Shown here piece after piece: positions 8,858 to 16,926 of a stretch of DNA of 64,000 nt. The notes beneath the pieces were generated by a model, which saw only the letters and a program-made list of their open reading frames with translations, was not told the DNA's origin and made no database searches. Within the stretch, counting starts at the first letter, position 1. Every line of letters begins with the position of its first letter. Made by a program: the position numbers and the translations under genes. The stretch comes from Abyssibius sp040880065 (GTDB lineage: Bacteria; Pseudomonadota; Alphaproteobacteria; Rhodobacterales; Rhodobacteraceae), in the NCBI GenBank assembly GCA_040880065.1, contig JBBDJE010000046.1, positions 1-64,000 on the forward strand. The letters are read 5' to 3'.

Positions 8858-10873
8858 TCAAACCATGTCACGGGGAATCCTTTCATCCCAGTCACGGGCG
8901 AAAATCTGTGTACCGTTTTCTGAAATGCGCAGTTGCATTTTGACGATGAAATCTTTGGCATCACATGTCAGCGTGCCTACCGAATGATGCTCGATTGTTG
9001 TATCTGTGCGGCGGATTTCAACACGGCTTTCGGTGAAAGTCATCGCCGAAAGCGGGTCACCATCGATAACTTCGTGGCGGCAAATGCCGGATGATACATG
9101 CGTTTGTGCAATATCCGGCATTTCCTTGTGGTCATTCCAGCGCGGATAATCAACGCTTATATGCCCGCTGAGCAGATCGCGGGTAATGCGGCGGCGCGCA
9201 GCGTCGGGTGTGGGGTGGGCAACGGTGGGTGTGTCTTCGGCCTCTTCCGGCGCATCGAAGGCACGCAGCGTGTTATCGGCGGCGCGCGGCGGACGAACTG
9301 GCAGTTCCAGCCATGATTCACCGCATTTCACCGTGATGGTTGCCAGTTCGGGCGAGGGCCAGACCAGCGGGTAATAGGTGGTCGACAAAGCCACGGCTAT
9401 GCGATGGCCTTTGGGAAAATGATGCGCAATATCGTCCATTTCAACGATCGCGCCATAGATTTTGTCGGGCTCAAGCGCGGTGGCGTGTTCATGGCTGTCG
9501 CGATGTGTCAGGTTCAGCACCCCGACACCCACACGCGTTGAGCGGCCATCGGGCATGACATCATTCAGCCTCGCGGCCACCAAAGCCTGCGGCTTGTCGC
9601 TAGAAAACTGCAAATGCACCAGCGGCGCGCCGAGAATTTCAAGCGGCTCGGTTAAGGGTTCCGACAGGAAAACAAGGCTGCCGCCATCATCCTCGCGCTG
9701 ATCACCGGGCCAGTCCGCATCTTCGCCGTAGCGCCCGACCTCGCCCGCATTCAGCCCCACCCATAGCGGCGAGCAGATGGACAGATCACCAGCTTTTTCA
9801 CCCCCGCCAAGCCGCATTCCCGCGTTCAAGGGCAGTTTTTGCGGGGTGATGTTGGGCGAGGGCCAGCTATCTTCTGCAACCCAGCGCCCGGCGCGCTCAA
9901 AATAGCAGGTAGAAGGCGGCACAGGCTCTTGCATCCAGACGCGATACATCGGCTCGTCCATAATGCCGGTATCCTTGCCCTTCATCCAGTGGTCGCACCA
10001 GCGCAGCACCTCTTGCAGCCAGCCAATTGCGGGCTCGACAGCCACATCATATGGGTAGGAATGCGCCCATGGGCCGACAAGGCCCAGCCGTGGGCCGCTC
10101 AGCCCGGCCAGCAGGCGCGGCACGGTTTCGGAATAGTTGTCGGCCCAGCCGGATACGGCATAAACCGGAATTTTGATGGCCGAGAAATCTTCGCAGACCG
10201 AGCCTTGCTTCCAGAAGTCGTCGCGCCGCTGATGGGCCAGCCAGTTGAGTATCCACGGGCGCTGGTGTTCCATCCGTGCCAGCCACATCTCGCGCCAGCG
10301 CGCGCCAACGATTGCCGGATCGGGCGGTAGATCATTATGAGCGAACATGGTCGAGGACCAGTCGAAATTGTCTTTGGACAGGCAGCCGCCAAGCCAGTGG
10401 ATATCGGTGGCGTAACGGTCATCGGTCGAACCAACGGTGATGATGGTTTTCAGCGCCTGGGGCTGGCGGGCGGCAATTTGCAATCCGTTGAAGCCGCCCC
10501 ATGAAATGCCGATCATGCTGATCTGGCCGTCGCACCAGTCTTGTGCGGCCAGCCATGCTATCGCTTCGCAACCGTCAAGCTGCTCTTGCACGGTGTATTC
10601 ATCGTCGATCAGCCCGTCGCTATCGCCGGTGCCGCGAATATCGAGCCGGATGCAGGCATAGCCATGCCCGGCCAGATACATATGCATGCCCTGATCGCGG
10701 TAGCGCGTTCCGTCGCGTTTGCGATAGGGGAGGTATTCCAATATCGCCGGAACCTTGCCCGCCCCCTCGGGAAGCCAAAGCTTGGCAGCAAGGCGCGTGC
10801 CGTCGGCCAGTGGCACAAAAATGTTTTCAACAACCTTTACGGCATATGGAAAATCTGTCCTGACCTGTGGCAT
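8858..10873 (-). CDS. CocE/NonD family alpha/beta hydrolase (X-Pro dipeptidyl-peptidase-like)
   Basis: Hydrolase of 671 residues with no evident signal peptide, so probably cytoplasmic. The start ATG at 10873 has AAGGAGG six bases upstream; an in-frame start at 10924 would lack this. The N-terminal alpha/beta hydrolase domain carries the nucleophile elbow GISWGG (about residues 125-130) and RGTGDSDG before it; a C-terminal jelly-roll domain follows from about residue 350, as in CocE and X-Pro dipeptidyl peptidases. Family members cleave esters or amides, including peptide bonds after proline. First gene of the peptide ABC operon, it would process the imported substrate. Its promoter region is divergent with that of the 11014 gene. 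Confidence 0.85.
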   Translation of the reverse strand: MPQVRTDFPYAVKVVENIFVPLADGTRLAAKLWLPEGAGKVPAILEYLPYRKRDGTRYRDQGMHMYLAGHGYACIRLDIRGTGDSDGLIDDEYTVQEQLDGCEAIAWLAAQDWCDGQISMIGISWGGFNGLQIAARQPQALKTIITVGSTDDRYATDIHWLGGCLSKDNFDWSSTMFAHNDLPPDPAIVGARWREMWLARMEHQRPWILNWLAHQRRDDFWKQGSVCEDFSAIKIPVYAVSGWADNYSETVPRLLAGLSGPRLGLVGPWAHSYPYDVAVEPAIGWLQEVLRWCDHWMKGKDTGIMDEPMYRVWMQEPVPPSTCYFERAGRWVAEDSWPSPNITPQKLPLNAGMRLGGGEKAGDLSICSPLWVGLNAGEVGRYGEDADWPGDQREDDGGSLVFLSEPLTEPLEILGAPLVHLQFSSDKPQALVAARLNDVMPDGRSTRVGVGVLNLTHRDSHEHATALEPDKIYGAIVEMDDIAHHFPKGHRIAVALSTTYYPLVWPSPELATITVKCGESWLELPVRPPRAADNTLRAFDAPEEAEDTPTVAHPTPDAARRRITRDLLSGHISVDYPRWNDHKEMPDIAQTHVSSGICRHEVIDGDPLSAMTFTESRVEIRRTDTTIEHHSVGTLTCDAKDFIVKMQLRISENGTQIFARDWDERIPRDMV

Positions 10874-10883
10874 AGACGCCTCC

Positions 10884-10894
10884 TTGTTGAACAA
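10884..10894. promoter_or_regulatory. Candidate operator, palindrome upstream of the CocE operon
   Basis: TTGTTGAACAA is a perfect 11-base palindrome about the central base, lying just upstream of the hydrolase ribosome-binding site. On the minus strand TTGTTG and TGTATC separated by 17 bases end just before it, so it would cover the transcription start. A near-identical copy sits at 10991-11001 beside the opposite promoter. No protein is known to bind it; the call rests on symmetry, position and repetition. Confidence 0.45.
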
Positions 10895-10956
10895 CGATAC
10901 AACACAAGCGGGCTGCTGCAACAAAAAAATTTTGCCGTGATGCGTTTATAGCCAGC

Positions 10957-10986
10957 TTGACGCCATGGGAGAACCGCACTTATAAT
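10957..10986 (+). promoter_or_regulatory. Sigma-70-type promoter for the StcD-like/MttB-like operon
   Basis: TTGACG (10957-10962) and a consensus TATAAT (10981-10986) separated by 18 bases. Transcription would begin near 10993, about 20 bases before the AAGGAG ribosome-binding site and the ATG at 11014. The upstream in-frame start at 10957 would overlap the -35 box, which argues for the shorter protein. Confidence 0.7.
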
Positions 10987-10990
10987 ACGG

Positions 10991-11001
10991 TTATTCAACA
11001 A
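10991..11001. promoter_or_regulatory. Candidate operator beside the StcD-like promoter
   Basis: TTATTCAACAA differs at one position from the reverse complement of the 10884-10894 palindrome (TTGTTCAACAA). It lies just downstream of the -10 box, at the expected transcription start, a position where a bound repressor would block initiation. Confidence 0.45.
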
Positions 11002-11013
11002 GGAGCAATGCAA

Positions 11014-13092
11014 ATGCCCCGCAACCCCCGCTATGACCTGTTGTTCGAGCCTGTCAAGATTGGCCCGAAAACAGCGAAAAACCGGTTTTTTCAGGTGCCC
11101 CACGCCAGCGGTATGACCAATGCCGCCCCGCATGTGCGCGCAGCCTTTCGCGGCATGAAGGCCGAGGGTGGTTGGGGCACGATTTGCACGGGCGCCTGTT
11201 CGGTCGATCCGTCATCGGATGATTCCCCCTTTCCCTTCGCCACATTGTGGGACGAATCGGACATTCGTAGCCACGCGGTGATGACCGAGGCCGTGCATGA
11301 ACACGGCGCGCTGGCCGGGGTCGAGCTTTGGCATGGCGGTGCTGTTGCCATGAACCGCACAAGCCGGGTTGCGCCGCTCTCACCATCGGGTGTGCCGTGG
11401 ATGGCTACGCATGTGCCGTTCATGTCGGCCCAGCGCCCCAAAATCATGGATGCCTCTGATATTCGCGACCTGATCCGCTGGCATGCCCAAGCCGCTGTCA
11501 TGGCCGAGCGCGCCGGGTTCGACATTCTCTATGTTTATGCAGGCATGGGCTATTTGCCCTACCAGTTCTTGCTGAGCGACTATAACCAGCGCAGCGATGC
11601 TTATGGCGGCTCGGTCAAAAATCGCGTGCGTCTGGTTGATGAACTTATCGATGCTGTGCGCGAGGCGACCCATGGGCGCTGTGCCGTGGCCTTGCGCATT
11701 TCCATGCAGGAATTGCGCGCCCGCCCTTCGGAACTGGCTGAAAGCGAAGGCCATGAGGTGATTGGCCTGCTCAAAGACGCGCCCGACCTGTTTGATGTAA
11801 AAATGGACTATTCGGCGTCGGATTGTTCGCCATCGCGCTTTAGCCAAGAGGGTAGCCACGAAACTGTGGTCGATTTCGTGAAAACCATCACCGACAAGCC
11901 GGTGGTGGGCGTTGGGCGTTTTACCTCGCCCGACACGATGGTCGGCATGGTAAAACGCGGTGTGCTCGATCTGGTTGGTGGTGCGCGCCCCTCGATCGCC
12001 GACCCGTTCCTGCCCAATAAAATCAACGAAGGCCGCGAGGAAGATATCCGCGAATGCATCGGCTGCAATATCTGCATATCGTCATGGCATGACGGGGTGT
12101 GGGTGCGCTGCACGCAAAACCCGACAGCGGGCGAAGAGTGGCGGCGCGGCTGGCACCCCGAGCAGGTCAGGCAAGATGGCAGCGGTCAGGTGCTTGTGGT
12201 TGGCGGTGGCCCGGCGGGGCTGGAAGCCGCGCTTACACTCGGGCGGCGTGGCTATGATGTTGCGCTGGCCGAAGCACGCACCGATTTTGGCGGCAGGCTG
12301 CTCTATGAAACTGCTTTGCCCGGCCTTGCGCAGTGGATGCGTGTTGCCGATTACCGGCTTGGCCAGTTGCGCAAAATGCCCAATGTATCGCTTTACCCCG
12401 CCAGCCCGCTTAGCGCGCAGGATATTGCCGCGTTCGGGGCTGCGCATGTTGTCATTGCCACGGGCGCAAGCTGGGGCCGCCAGCTTTGTGCGGCCAATGA
12501 ACTGCCCATGCCCGCGCTTGATGCCCCGCGTATTTACACGCCCGATGACCTTGCAAAGGGTATGCTGCCCGAAGGCCCGGTCGCGGTGTTCGACTTTGAC
12601 AATTACTATATGGGCTCGGCCGTGGCTGAAAGCCTTGCCGCACAGGGCCAGCCCGTGACCTATATTACCACGGCGGGGGCTGCAGCAGCATGGTCCATTA
12701 TGACCAATGAACAACCCCAGGTTCACGCAGCACTCGCGCGGCGTGGCATTGTCTACCGCACACTTGAGGTGGTGACAGGGTTTGATGGGGAAACGCTGTG
12801 CCTGAGCCAGATTTTCAGCGGCGAGGCGCGCGAAATCGCTGCCAGATCTCTGGTGATCGTCGGGCGGCGCGACGGGGGCAGCGCGCTTTATGATACGCTC
12901 GCGCAGCAAAACAATCCGTTCGGCCTGCACCTTACCGGCGATGCGCTGGCACCCGGTGCCATTGCACATGCCACCTATCAGGCGCATAAAACAGCGCAAA
13001 GCATTGGCCGTGCGCCTGCCGATATTGCCCCGCGCCGCGATGCTCCCTTTAGCCTGCGCGAGCTTGCGCCCCAGCAACTGGCAGCAAAATGA
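11014..13092 (+). CDS. FMN/4Fe-4S/FAD oxidoreductase, trimethylamine dehydrogenase / StcD-like
   Basis: Flavoprotein of 692 residues. Start: AAGGAG lies eight bases before ATG 11014; ATG 11008 is too close to it. The N-terminal old-yellow-enzyme TIM barrel spans about residues 1-350. Next is a 4Fe-4S ligand set, CIGCNIC with a fourth Cys eleven residues later. A dinucleotide-binding domain begins at VLVVGGGPAGLEAA (about residue 393). This domain order is that of trimethylamine/dimethylamine dehydrogenase, 2,4-dienoyl-CoA reductase and the N-methylproline demethylase StcD. The opening (NPRYDLLFEPVKIGP, KNRFFQVPH) looks closest to the N-demethylase branch. It probably removes a methyl group oxidatively as formaldehyde. 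ATGA overlap with the MttB-like gene makes the two one functional unit. Confidence 0.8.
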   Translation: MPRNPRYDLLFEPVKIGPKTAKNRFFQVPHASGMTNAAPHVRAAFRGMKAEGGWGTICTGACSVDPSSDDSPFPFATLWDESDIRSHAVMTEAVHEHGALAGVELWHGGAVAMNRTSRVAPLSPSGVPWMATHVPFMSAQRPKIMDASDIRDLIRWHAQAAVMAERAGFDILYVYAGMGYLPYQFLLSDYNQRSDAYGGSVKNRVRLVDELIDAVREATHGRCAVALRISMQELRARPSELAESEGHEVIGLLKDAPDLFDVKMDYSASDCSPSRFSQEGSHETVVDFVKTITDKPVVGVGRFTSPDTMVGMVKRGVLDLVGGARPSIADPFLPNKINEGREEDIRECIGCNICISSWHDGVWVRCTQNPTAGEEWRRGWHPEQVRQDGSGQVLVVGGGPAGLEAALTLGRRGYDVALAEARTDFGGRLLYETALPGLAQWMRVADYRLGQLRKMPNVSLYPASPLSAQDIAAFGAAHVVIATGASWGRQLCAANELPMPALDAPRIYTPDDLAKGMLPEGPVAVFDFDNYYMGSAVAESLAAQGQPVTYITTAGAAAAWSIMTNEQPQVHAALARRGIVYRTLEVVTGFDGETLCLSQIFSGEAREIAARSLVIVGRRDGGSALYDTLAQQNNPFGLHLTGDALAPGAIAHATYQAHKTAQSIGRAPADIAPRRDAPFSLRELAPQQLAAK

Positions 13093-14615
13093 GCGATACA
13101 CCCCGCCGCAAACGCGCCCGCCCGACTCGTGTTACGGGCGGCATTGCGCAAGCACCTTTCGCGCGGCTCACGCGCCCATATGCGCCGATCCGCATTATCA
13201 GCGACGATCAGCTCGAAGCTATCCACAACAGCGCATTGCGGGTTTTGGCCGAGATTGGCATGAAGGTGCTGCACCCGCCCGCCCGCGCGCTGTTCAAAGC
13301 GGCTGGCGCCGAAATTCACGGCGAAATGGTGAAGTTTGATGCGGCGCTGGTTACAGACCTGCTCAAAACCGTGCCGGAGCGCTTTACACTCGCGGCCCGC
13401 AACCCCGCACGCAACCTGTTTCTGGGTGGTGATGATCTGATTTTCGGGGCGGTCGGTGGTCCAGCCTATGTAATGGATAACGACAGGGGCAAGCGCGACG
13501 GCACTTTTGCGGAAATGTGCGACTATATACGCGTGATCCAGTCGCTCAATATTCTGCATCAGGAAGGCGGCGGCCCGTTCGAACCGCTCGACCTGCCAGC
13601 CAATACGCGGCATCTGGATATTTACCACGCGCAAATCACGTTGCTTGATAAAAGCTGGCAAACCCAAACCCTTGGCCATGCCCGCACAATGGATGGCATT
13701 GAAATGGCCGCCATTTCGCTTGGCACCACGCCCGAAGGGCTGAAAGATGTGCCGATGTTGCTCGGCATCATCAACACGAATTCACCGCTTCAGCTTGATA
13801 TTCCCATGGCCGAAGGGCTGATCACAATGGCGAGCTTCGGGCAGGTGGTGGCAATCACGCCGTTTACGCTGGCGGGCGCCATGTCGCCGGTTACGTTGGC
13901 CGGCGCGCTTGTACAACAGCATGCCGAGGCGATGGCGGGTATCATCCTGACCCAGATCGTGCGCCCGGGTTGCCCGGTTATGTATGGCGGCTTCACCTCG
14001 AATGTTGATATGCGCACCGGTTCTCCCGCCTTTGGCACACCGGAATACGCCAAAGCCGCGCAGGCCTCCGGGCAGTTGGCGCGGCGGATCGGCGTGCCGT
14101 TCCGCTCTTCCAACGTGACAGCGGCCAACGCGGTGGATGCACAAGCGGCCTACGAATCCCAAATGTCGCTTTGGGGGGCCATGATGGGTGGTGCGCATCT
14201 GGTCAACCACGCGGCGGGCTGGATGCATGGCGGGCTGACTGCCAGCTTTGAAAAGCTGATCATTGATGCCGAAATGCTGCAAATGATGGCATCCTATTTT
14301 CAGCCCATCGAGGTGAACGAGGCGAGCATGGCGGTCGACGCCATTGCCGAGGTTGGCCCCGCCGGCCATTTCTTTGGTTCGGATCATACGATGCGCCGCT
14401 ATGAAACCGCGTTTTATACACCGATCATTTCCAACTGGGACAACTTTGGCCAGTGGATGGAAAATGGCGGCATTGATGCCTGCGCCCGCGCAAATCAGGT
14501 GTGGAAACAATTGCGCAATGAATATGTCGAGCCGCCCATGGATGAAGGCATTCGCGATGCGCTCGACGCCTATGTCGCCCGCCGCAAAGAGGAGGGCGGC
14601 GCACCGATGAACTAG
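13089..14615 (+). CDS. MttB-superfamily corrinoid methyltransferase (non-pyrrolysine)
   Basis: Protein of 508 residues of the trimethylamine methyltransferase family (COG5598). The frame is read without an internal amber codon, so it is a non-pyrrolysine member; characterised relatives demethylate glycine betaine, proline betaine or carnitine and pass the methyl group to a corrinoid protein. Visible signs are the N-terminal segment with GMKVLHPPA, a central AGAMSPVTLAGA stretch (about residues 258-269) and a C-terminal DNFGQWMENGG. It overlaps the StcD-like gene by ATGA and so is coupled to it. No MttC-type corrinoid protein gene is seen nearby, so either it lies elsewhere or this aerobic version works differently. 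The substrate is unknown. Confidence 0.85.
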   Translation: MSDTPRRKRARPTRVTGGIAQAPFARLTRPYAPIRIISDDQLEAIHNSALRVLAEIGMKVLHPPARALFKAAGAEIHGEMVKFDAALVTDLLKTVPERFTLAARNPARNLFLGGDDLIFGAVGGPAYVMDNDRGKRDGTFAEMCDYIRVIQSLNILHQEGGGPFEPLDLPANTRHLDIYHAQITLLDKSWQTQTLGHARTMDGIEMAAISLGTTPEGLKDVPMLLGIINTNSPLQLDIPMAEGLITMASFGQVVAITPFTLAGAMSPVTLAGALVQQHAEAMAGIILTQIVRPGCPVMYGGFTSNVDMRTGSPAFGTPEYAKAAQASGQLARRIGVPFRSSNVTAANAVDAQAAYESQMSLWGAMMGGAHLVNHAAGWMHGGLTASFEKLIIDAEMLQMMASYFQPIEVNEASMAVDAIAEVGPAGHFFGSDHTMRRYETAFYTPIISNWDNFGQWMENGGIDACARANQVWKQLRNEYVEPPMDEGIRDALDAYVARRKEEGGAPMN

Positions 14616-14623
14616 GTGCCGAA

Positions 14624-15691
14624 CTAGCTGCTGCTCGCAGCCGGAAAGGCGATCTCGGCAATGCCGGGCACGCGCAACGCAGGCGAATTGCGAAAGTCTG
14701 ACCCGAGCAAACCTTGAAACAGCGCAATCACTTGTGGCGAAGACATGGCAGCCGCATGGTTGCCAAGGTCGCCATCTTCAAAGTCTGACAGGTCAACAAC
14801 ATTTACGCCCAAGTCTTGCAGGCGCTCAAAGTCTGTCGCGCGCCCCAGCCGCGCGCGGTTGCCGCTGATGCGCTCGGAAAGTTGCAAAACAAGGTCATCC
14901 TTGGCAATCAGAACCCAAACCTGTGCGGGGAAGGCGCCAAGCCGCGCAATCTGGCTTTCAAACAGTTCGAGGTTGATGTCGGGTGACATCAAAATAACAT
15001 CGGAAAGGCGCGAGAATGGCGCAGTATTGCCGCCAATCGCCATTTGGCGCAGGGTTTCCATAACAAGCAGGCAGCCCATGGAATGCGCCAGAATGCGAAT
15101 TTTGCGCCGTTCGCTACGCGCCAGACCATTGAGCAATGCCTCCAGCCCGTCACGCGAAATGGCCACAGAGTCGCGGTCTTCCAAATAGCCGACCGGGGTG
15201 CCTGCCGATGCCCATGAATAGCTGATTTGCGGGCCTGAGATCTGGTAATCATACGCTATTTGCGCGTGCCGGTAGACCACTTCGGCCAGCGTGTAGTTAT
15301 AGCCGTGCACAAAAATCTGCACCTCGTCATCGGCACGCCCCGTCGCGGCAACCTGTGCCAAAAAGCTGCGCGCTCCATCGTAACGGCGGGTTTGCAGCAC
15401 GCCAAAGGTTGCGGCATTGTTGCGCCCGGCAAGCGGCAATTCGACCTGCCCGATCTCGTGCGCGGCGGGAATACGCACATCGACAACGCCAAAGGCGGGG
15501 GCATCGCCGCGACCGTCACCGGGGTTGAGCCGGGCATCTACCAGACGGTCGGTTGCTAAAAATATTGGCTGTATGCTATCGCCCGCCAAATAGGGGACAG
15601 GCAGAAAAGCACCGCGTTCGGCACATCCCGCAAGCGCAAATGCCGAACTTGTGGTCAGAAAATAACGGCGGTTCAGGGTGATCCGGCTCAC
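14624..15691 (-). CDS. DUF900-type alpha/beta hydrolase, predicted lipoprotein
   Basis: Predicted exported hydrolase of about 355 residues. The chosen start is the GTG at 15691, which has GAGAGG seven bases upstream; ATGs at 15706 and 15718 are alternatives. The N-terminus contains a twin-arginine-like NRRYFL and a lipobox LAGC, so a lipid-anchored protein is expected. The DUF900 region shows VQIFVHGYN (about residue 122) and the nucleophile motif AHSMGC, matching alpha/beta hydrolases of unknown substrate. It converges on the MttB-like gene with an eight-base gap and is separated from the Mrp operon. Function beyond esterase/lipase-like fold is not known. Confidence 0.8.
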   Translation of the reverse strand: MSRITLNRRYFLTTSSAFALAGCAERGAFLPVPYLAGDSIQPIFLATDRLVDARLNPGDGRGDAPAFGVVDVRIPAAHEIGQVELPLAGRNNAATFGVLQTRRYDGARSFLAQVAATGRADDEVQIFVHGYNYTLAEVVYRHAQIAYDYQISGPQISYSWASAGTPVGYLEDRDSVAISRDGLEALLNGLARSERRKIRILAHSMGCLLVMETLRQMAIGGNTAPFSRLSDVILMSPDINLELFESQIARLGAFPAQVWVLIAKDDLVLQLSERISGNRARLGRATDFERLQDLGVNVVDLSDFEDGDLGNHAAAMSSPQVIALFQGLLGSDFRNSPALRVPGIAEIAFPAASSS

Positions 15692-15757
15692 GTTTACGCC
15701 TCTCATGAATGCAAACAAGCCTATGCAAATGCCACTGGCGTTTGCAAGCGGGTGTGT

Positions 15758-16144
15758 TTAGCTGCTGCGGTCTTCGATCTGCCGGTCAGCCTCGGGGACA
15801 TCCAGCGTCGACCATGTTCTGTCTTTTACTGGTGGGGGTGGAAGCGTGCCAGCGCGCAGGTGGAGGTTCACTTTTGCCATAAAATTGGCTGAAACCGGGG
15901 CCGTTACGAACAAAAAACCCATGATGAGAAACTCGTGCCACGAGCCTTCGCCAAAGGTGTAGGAATGCACCATGGACGCCAGCAAAAAGGCGCCTATGCC
16001 CATCGTGCCCGCCTTGGTGGGGGCGTGCAGGCGCTTCATGGCGGAGTTAAGCTTGAGCAGGCCGACAGCCGCAACAAAGGTGAAGAAACCACCGGTGAGC
16101 AGAAAAAATGCGATGAGATATGTGGCGATGATTTCAAGTATCAT
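15758..16144 (-). CDS. mrpG: Mrp/Pha cation:proton antiporter subunit G
   Basis: Small membrane protein of 128 residues with three hydrophobic segments (about 5-30, 40-62, 68-90) and the family feature LLKLNSAMKRLHAPTKAGTMG. Last gene of the operon; its ATG overlaps the mrpF stop (ATGA). Subunit G belongs to the multi-subunit Mrp complex in the inner membrane that exchanges Na+ or K+ for H+, supporting alkali and salt tolerance. Confidence 0.9.
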   Translation of the reverse strand: MILEIIATYLIAFFLLTGGFFTFVAAVGLLKLNSAMKRLHAPTKAGTMGIGAFLLASMVHSYTFGEGSWHEFLIMGFLFVTAPVSANFMAKVNLHLRAGTLPPPPVKDRTWSTLDVPEADRQIEDRSS

Positions 16145-16428
16145 TCAATGATATCCCCGCGTAGGACGAAGCGCGCATAGGCTACGGTTGAGACAAAGCC
16201 AAGCATGGCGATGATCAGCGCCGCCTCGAAATAGATTTGTGTTCCATAGGCGATGCCAAGCAACACAATCAGCCCAAGTGCATTGATGAACATTGTATCC
16301 AGCGCAAGAATCCTGTCGCCGTTATCGGGGCCGATCCATAGGCGGATCAGTGCCATGATTTGGGCTAAAGCGACAATGCCAAAGGCGCCATACATGGCCA
16401 GGTTCATAATGGCGTTTGCAAAGCTCAT
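16141..16428 (-). CDS. mrpF: Mrp/Pha cation:proton antiporter subunit F
   Basis: Membrane protein of 95 residues with three predicted helices; the conserved GPDNGDRILALDTM segment (about residues 33-46) is the MrpF signature, and Asp there is conserved in the family. Coupled by four-base overlaps with mrpE upstream and mrpG downstream. Confidence 0.9.
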   Translation of the reverse strand: MSFANAIMNLAMYGAFGIVALAQIMALIRLWIGPDNGDRILALDTMFINALGLIVLLGIAYGTQIYFEAALIIAMLGFVSTVAYARFVLRGDIIE

Positions 16429-16925
16429 TTGAAAATCTCCATCAGGCGGCGTTCGTAGCGCTGTTTGATAGCGTCGCGCACATCATCGGGGTTATCGGTA
16501 TCCAGTGCATGTACAAGCAGGCAGTGGCCACCGTCCGACAGGTCTGTTGAAATGGTGCCGGGGGTGAGCGTAATCGTGCCCGCCAGAACGGAAATGGCTT
16601 CGGGCGCGCGCAGGTCCAGCGGAATAATCACCCAGGCCGAACGGATTTTGGCATTGGGTTTGGTCAATACAATCCAGGCCACATGAATATTCGCGACGAT
16701 AATATCCCCGACCACCATTGTGCAATAGGCCAGCATTTTGCCCCAGCGGAACCGCTGCGGTCGGTCGGGCCACCAAGGCGCGGTGGCCACGGGAATGGCG
16801 GTGCCCAGGATCAGGCCAAACACAACCATGCCTGCCGAAAGCTCGTTTTGCAGCATGACCCAGACAACCGCCAACATCAGGGTTAGCGCCGGGTGGGGGA
16901 ACAGCCAGCGTAAGAGTTTCGACAT
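16425..16925 (-). CDS. mrpE: Mrp/Pha cation:proton antiporter subunit E
   Basis: Membrane protein of 166 residues. The ATG at 16925 follows the mrpD stop by one base, with AAGGGGAG just upstream in the end of mrpD; the in-frame start at 16973 lies inside mrpD. Two N-terminal helices and a soluble C-terminal part with TITLTPGTIS (MrpE hallmark) and VHALD are visible. Ends in an overlap with mrpF. Confidence 0.9.
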   Translation of the reverse strand: MSKLLRWLFPHPALTLMLAVVWVMLQNELSAGMVVFGLILGTAIPVATAPWWPDRPQRFRWGKMLAYCTMVVGDIIVANIHVAWIVLTKPNAKIRSAWVIIPLDLRAPEAISVLAGTITLTPGTISTDLSDGGHCLLVHALDTDNPDDVRDAIKQRYERRLMEIFK

Positions 16926-16926
16926 T

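Noticed and set aside
13089..14615. Pyrrolysine-containing MttB
   Set aside because: The 508-codon frame has no internal amber codon, so it belongs to the non-pyrrolysine branch.
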